A stretch of DNA of 64,000 nt from HGM04593 sp045647745 (GTDB lineage: Bacteria > Bacteroidota > Bacteroidia > Bacteroidales > Bacteroidaceae). Shown in pieces: positions 60,999 through 64,000 of this stretch; position 1 is the first letter of the stretch; every line of letters begins with the position of its first letter. A program made the position numbers and the translations under genes. The stretch spans positions 1 to 64,000 of the forward strand of contig JAZRMQ010000028.1 of the NCBI GenBank assembly GCA_045647745.1, in the 5' to 3' direction. Under the pieces are notes generated by a model, which searched no databases, was not told the origin of the DNA, and saw nothing but the letters and a program-made list of their open reading frames with translations.

Positions 60999-61844
60999 TT
61001 AAAAATCGGCTCTGAATACTCTTATTCCGGTGTGGCTGTTTTTGTTTGCAAGGTAGTTGTGCAGGGGTTGTGTCTCTTTTGTTACCACCCCCTTTCCGCT
61101 AGATGCGTGCAGGAGACAAAGCTCGCCATTGTGATAATGGGCAAAGCCTATGTGTGTGACGTCCAGTCCGGGAATTGAGGTCGTTATTGCAATGATATCT
61201 CCGGTTTTTATATTTTCACTCTTTGTGTGGTTCAAAGTGCTTTTGGGGATATAGTAAGTTTCAATGCCTCGGTAGGGGAGTTCCATCTGTTCAATCTCTT
61301 TTACAAAATCAGGGTTTTTATCAAGCAATGGGTAGCTGCCGGGGTGCGTGCTCATAAAATTGAGGTTTAGTAGTTGTTTTTCGTGGCTGATTGTCGAGGT
61401 TATCTCGCTGAGCAATCCCTCTTTTGCGTTGTCTGCAATCCACCAGCTTATATAGTGCAATCGGCTTGTGTAGCCATTGTTCTTGCCGTTGCGGTAGCGT
61501 ATTCTCTCTAAATTGCGACAGACGTCGGAGAATTTATTGCTGCCCTCGTCGACTGTTTTTGCAATAGCGAGTACAAGCTCTACAAATGTGGTGCAGTCGA
61601 GTTTTGTGCAGCTGATGAATAGTGGTTCTTCATTGCCTTGCTCCAATGTCGCGGCAACATATTCCTCGCCAAGGAATTTATTTGCAATGGCTGTTATCTG
61701 TTCACCGGTAGTGGCTTTTGTGTTGTTGATGCAGCTTAAAATCTTCTCAATTCTGATGCTGTCCTCCTTTTCGTAAATTATACCTTGTGATGCAGCAACT
61801 ATGGGCAGTAGGGCTAATATTATGCAGGCGAAAATGTTTTTCAT
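60999..61844 (-). CDS. DUF1460 amidase-like exported protein
   Basis: 281 residues with signal peptide (1-19). The NlpC/P60-like fold of DUF1460 (N-acetylmuramoyl-L-alanine amidase-like) is shown by the catalytic Cys84 in KLDCTTFVEL, the SRLHYISWWIADN segment, and the conserved His in THIGFAHYH. Probable role: cell-wall fragment hydrolysis or turnover in the periplasm. Confidence 0.87.
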   Translation of the reverse strand: MKNIFACIILALLPIVAASQGIIYEKEDSIRIEKILSCINNTKATTGEQITAIANKFLGEEYVAATLEQGNEEPLFISCTKLDCTTFVELVLAIAKTVDEGSNKFSDVCRNLERIRYRNGKNNGYTSRLHYISWWIADNAKEGLLSEITSTISHEKQLLNLNFMSTHPGSYPLLDKNPDFVKEIEQMELPYRGIETYYIPKSTLNHTKSENIKTGDIIAITTSIPGLDVTHIGFAHYHNGELCLLHASSGKGVVTKETQPLHNYLANKNSHTGIRVFRADF

Positions 61845-61899
61845 TTTTGTGAGGTGTCATAAATTATGTAAATGTACGAAAAAATTGTATTAAAATGCT

Positions 61900-61907
61900 T
61901 ATCTTCG
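61900..61907 (+). promoter_or_regulatory. -7 element of the plug protein gene
   Basis: TATCTTCG, the variant -7 box, 19 bp before the start. Confidence 0.4.
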
Positions 61908-61926
61908 CTCTGTAAAAAAATGATTG

Positions 61927-63162
61927 ATGAAACGTATAGTTGTTCTTTTGCTCTTGTTTGCGGCTGTTGCTGTTAATGGGCAGTCCTCACGCTCTTTTTT
62001 GCCATCGGTGCGCACGCCTCAAATGCTGCTCAACGATGAGTGGGGTGCATTGCCTGTGTTGCAGTTAGGTGGCGATGATGTGTTACTCTTTTCGTTTGAT
62101 GAGATGTCGCACGTCTATCATCGTTACACTTATCGCATTGTGCATTGCAATGCCGACTGGTCGCCATCGGAACTTTTTGAGATTGATTATCTTGAAGGGT
62201 TTAATGATATTGTTATCGAAGATTGGGAAAATTCTGTAAATACCACACAATTATATACGCATTACGAGTTCTCTATCCCCAACGATGAGGTGGCATTGAA
62301 AGTGTCGGGAAATTATCGTGTCGAGGTGTATGATGATGAAGATGAACTGCTTGTCGCTTCGTTCGATTTTTCGGTTGTGGAGCCTAAGATGTTTTTCGAG
62401 GCTTGGGTGAGTGGTGATACTGATATCTCTTTTAACGAGGAGCATCAGCAGTTGTCGTTTGCAGTGAGATACCCCTCTTTTGTCTCTTCGCCGGCGAGTG
62501 AGCTGAAAGCTGTTGTTTATCAAAATGGTCGTCGTGATAATGCTGTGAGCGGTATTGTTCCGGCGTATATCACCGCAGACAAGGTAGAATATGTGCATAA
62601 CGAAAAGTTGATTTTTGCAGCAGGTAATGAGTATCGTCGTTTTGAGATTGCCGACCCTAATTCGCCGGGCGAGGGGGTTGAGGAGGTTGTGTATGCGGCT
62701 CCACACTATAATGCAGTGTTATATATGGATAAACAGCGTGTTTCTCATTCGAATTATCGCGACGAGAATGGACGTTTTTTTGTGAATACTTTTGAGGGCT
62801 TTGGCAGGGCTATTGAAGCCGATTATGTGAATGTGCATTTTGCTCTTGATGCACCCCATCGCTTGGGTGGTGAATATTATCTGCTTGGTGATTTTTGCGG
62901 TAATGGTTTTACGTCAATGAATAGGCTCAGCTATGATAATGAAGATGGATATTATTTTATTTCTCTGCCTTTGAAGATGGGTGTGTACAACTATTGCTAT
63001 GCGTGGGTCCCTTCAGCAACAGGCAGGGTTGAGTTGTTGCCGGCCGAGGGAAATTTCTGTGAAACAGAGAATGAGTATCAGATATATATGTATTATCGTG
63101 GCTTTGGCGACAGATACGATAGACTCTTGGGAGTGCATTGTGTAAATTACAATGAAAAGTGA
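61927..63162 (+). CDS. DUF5103 protein (type IX secretion system plug-like)
   Basis: 411 residues with a signal peptide (1-18). The start at 61927 (MKRIVVLLLL) is used; the codon before it is TTG. Beta-rich throughout. The segments LLFSFDEMSHVYHRYTYRIVHCNADWSPS and NCYAW... near the end match the DUF5103/Plug family, which in type IX systems closes the SprA translocon. Members occur also in Bacteroidales that lack an obvious full type IX system, so its function here is uncertain. Confidence 0.8.
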   Translation: MKRIVVLLLLFAAVAVNGQSSRSFLPSVRTPQMLLNDEWGALPVLQLGGDDVLLFSFDEMSHVYHRYTYRIVHCNADWSPSELFEIDYLEGFNDIVIEDWENSVNTTQLYTHYEFSIPNDEVALKVSGNYRVEVYDDEDELLVASFDFSVVEPKMFFEAWVSGDTDISFNEEHQQLSFAVRYPSFVSSPASELKAVVYQNGRRDNAVSGIVPAYITADKVEYVHNEKLIFAAGNEYRRFEIADPNSPGEGVEEVVYAAPHYNAVLYMDKQRVSHSNYRDENGRFFVNTFEGFGRAIEADYVNVHFALDAPHRLGGEYYLLGDFCGNGFTSMNRLSYDNEDGYYFISLPLKMGVYNYCYAWVPSATGRVELLPAEGNFCETENEYQIYMYYRGFGDRYDRLLGVHCVNYNEK

Positions 63163-63167
63163 TAACA

Positions 63168-63193
63168 AAAAAGCGGCTTGTGAGCCGCTTTTT
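63168..63193. terminator. Bidirectional terminator
   Basis: 11-bp perfect stem AAAAAGCGGCT / AGCCGCTTTTT, loop TGTG, between convergent plug and glycosyltransferase genes. Confidence 0.88.
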
Positions 63194-63198
63194 CTATT

Positions 63199-64000
63199 TT
63201 AGAGTTTGTCTATAATTCTTTGTGTTGTGTGCCAAATGCCCTTCTTTTCAATATGCAGCGCCTTTGCGATACTTTTCAAAATTTTCAAGCCTTTGCCGGC
63301 ACGCTCTATTTGTCGTTTCGCAAACCAAAAGAAAACGAAAGTCACTAAAATGCTGCAAGCAACAACTATGTATAACTGTACATTGACAGAGGCTCCGAGT
63401 TTATATGAAACAAACCAAATTATAACGATAAGGAAATTGAGTGACAGGATTGAGATTGTTGTGCCAATGTGTGAAAATCCTAAGTCAATGAACATATGAT
63501 GCAAGTGTGTCTTGTCGGGGCTGAAGGGTGATTTTTTCTTGATAATTCGTGTTGACATTACTCGCAATGTGTCAAAAACGGGGATTGACAATACTGCCAA
63601 AGTGAATGGAATGAGCCCGACGCCTTTTGCTGCAAGCAGGCTGCATCCCGAGTTTACGCCAAGGATATTCATTACAAACATTGCCATCATAGTGCCGATG
63701 ACAAGCGTTCCGCCATCGCCAATAAACATTCTTGAACTCTGGCCAAAGACGTTGTGGAGGAAGAATGGTATAATAGCTCCGGCAGCAGAGAGTGCCAAAG
63801 TGGTCATCGTGTGATTTCCTGTTATATAAAAGAATATCGCAAAAAGCGTTGATGCCATAAAGCAGAACCCTGATGATAAACCATTCACACCGTCAATGAG
63901 GTTGATGGCGTTTATAATTCCTACTGCTGCAAAAATAGTAAGCGCATACGAGAACCATTGCGGAATAGTTGTGATGCCCCACAATCCCCAAAAACAATTT
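63199..64000 (-). CDS. Undecaprenyl-phosphate sugar-phosphate transferase, WecA/TagO type (partial)
   Basis: C-terminal 267 codons; the frame stays open to the window edge, so the N-terminus lies outside. Multiple membrane helices and the family motifs INLIDGVNGLSSG, MFIGDGGTL and PDKTHLHHMFIDLG (cytoplasmic loops with catalytic Asp and His residues) are visible. It starts O-antigen, capsule or exopolysaccharide synthesis by loading a sugar phosphate on undecaprenyl phosphate. The apparent start at 63984 is a TTG internal to the frame. Confidence 0.93.
   Translation of the reverse strand, partial: NCFWGLWGITTIPQWFSYALTIFAAVGIINAINLIDGVNGLSSGFCFMASTLFAIFFYITGNHTMTTLALSAAGAIIPFFLHNVFGQSSRMFIGDGGTLVIGTMMAMFVMNILGVNSGCSLLAAKGVGLIPFTLAVLSIPVFDTLRVMSTRIIKKKSPFSPDKTHLHHMFIDLGFSHIGTTISILSLNFLIVIIWFVSYKLGASVNVQLYIVVACSILVTFVFFWFAKRQIERAGKGLKILKSIAKALHIEKKGIWHTTQRIIDKL

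Overview
The window is chromosomal DNA from a member of the Bacteroidales, most likely a gut or mucosal commensal. The evidence is direct. Promoters follow the Bacteroidota pattern (a TAnnTTTG -7 box with a TTTG-like -33 box 18-21 bp upstream). Purine-rich Shine-Dalgarno sequences are not evident before most genes. The protein families (DUF4834, DUF4956, DUF2490, DUF1460, the DUF5103 plug protein, Bacteroidota-type LptD, the long NagB/PIG-L fusion) are typical of that group. I cannot name the genus from sequence alone.

Layout. 0-10 kb is mostly housekeeping: a truncated rpmH, a sugar nucleotidyltransferase, asparaginase, a HAD phosphatase coupled to thymidine kinase, an 84-bp tandem repeat upstream of thymidine kinase, rsmI, an AI-2E-type permease, tRNA-Lys, a radical SAM/SPASM enzyme, a membrane LytTR regulator and an acyl-CoA synthetase. 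A 50-codon Cys-rich peptide gene sits alone between two strong hairpins at 10.1-10.4 kb.

10-36 kb is a host-glycan (mucin-type) degradation region. It encodes a large GH2 beta-galactosidase, a two-domain sialate O-acetylesterase, an SGNH-SGNH-sialidase fusion of 1553 residues, a second sialidase, a GH20 hexosaminidase, a ROK sugar kinase, a serine-type sulfatase with its own anaerobic maturase overlapping it, and a NagB-like/PIG-L deacetylase fusion. Together these would remove O-acetyl groups, sialic acid, sulfate, galactose and GlcNAc from secreted glycans and feed amino sugars inward. No SusC/SusD pair or sialic acid lyase lies in the window. A GH108 lysozyme-like protein and the divergent threonine catabolism pair tdh/kbl are interspersed.

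36-46 kb returns to core functions: an operon of dnaE, thioredoxin and an acidic protein; psd and pssA for phosphatidylethanolamine; pyrH; birA with two small genes; and tadA behind a small basic protein.

46-51 kb is the least explained part. It is a tight five-gene operon of a VTC-type (polyphosphate polymerase-like) protein, a DUF4956 membrane protein, a DUF2490 outer-membrane protein, a small exported protein with a C-terminal sorting-like domain, and a secreted repeat-rich DUF4353 protein. I consider it the best candidate for an undescribed envelope system.

51-64 kb is rich in envelope functions: lptD, an OmpA-family lipoprotein, a lipid A acyltransferase, a DUF1460 amidase-like protein, the DUF5103 type IX secretion plug protein, a family 2 glycosyltransferase and a truncated WecA/TagO-type sugar-phosphate transferase. 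Among them are ung, asnA, proS, an HD-domain protein and tRNA-Arg(CCG).
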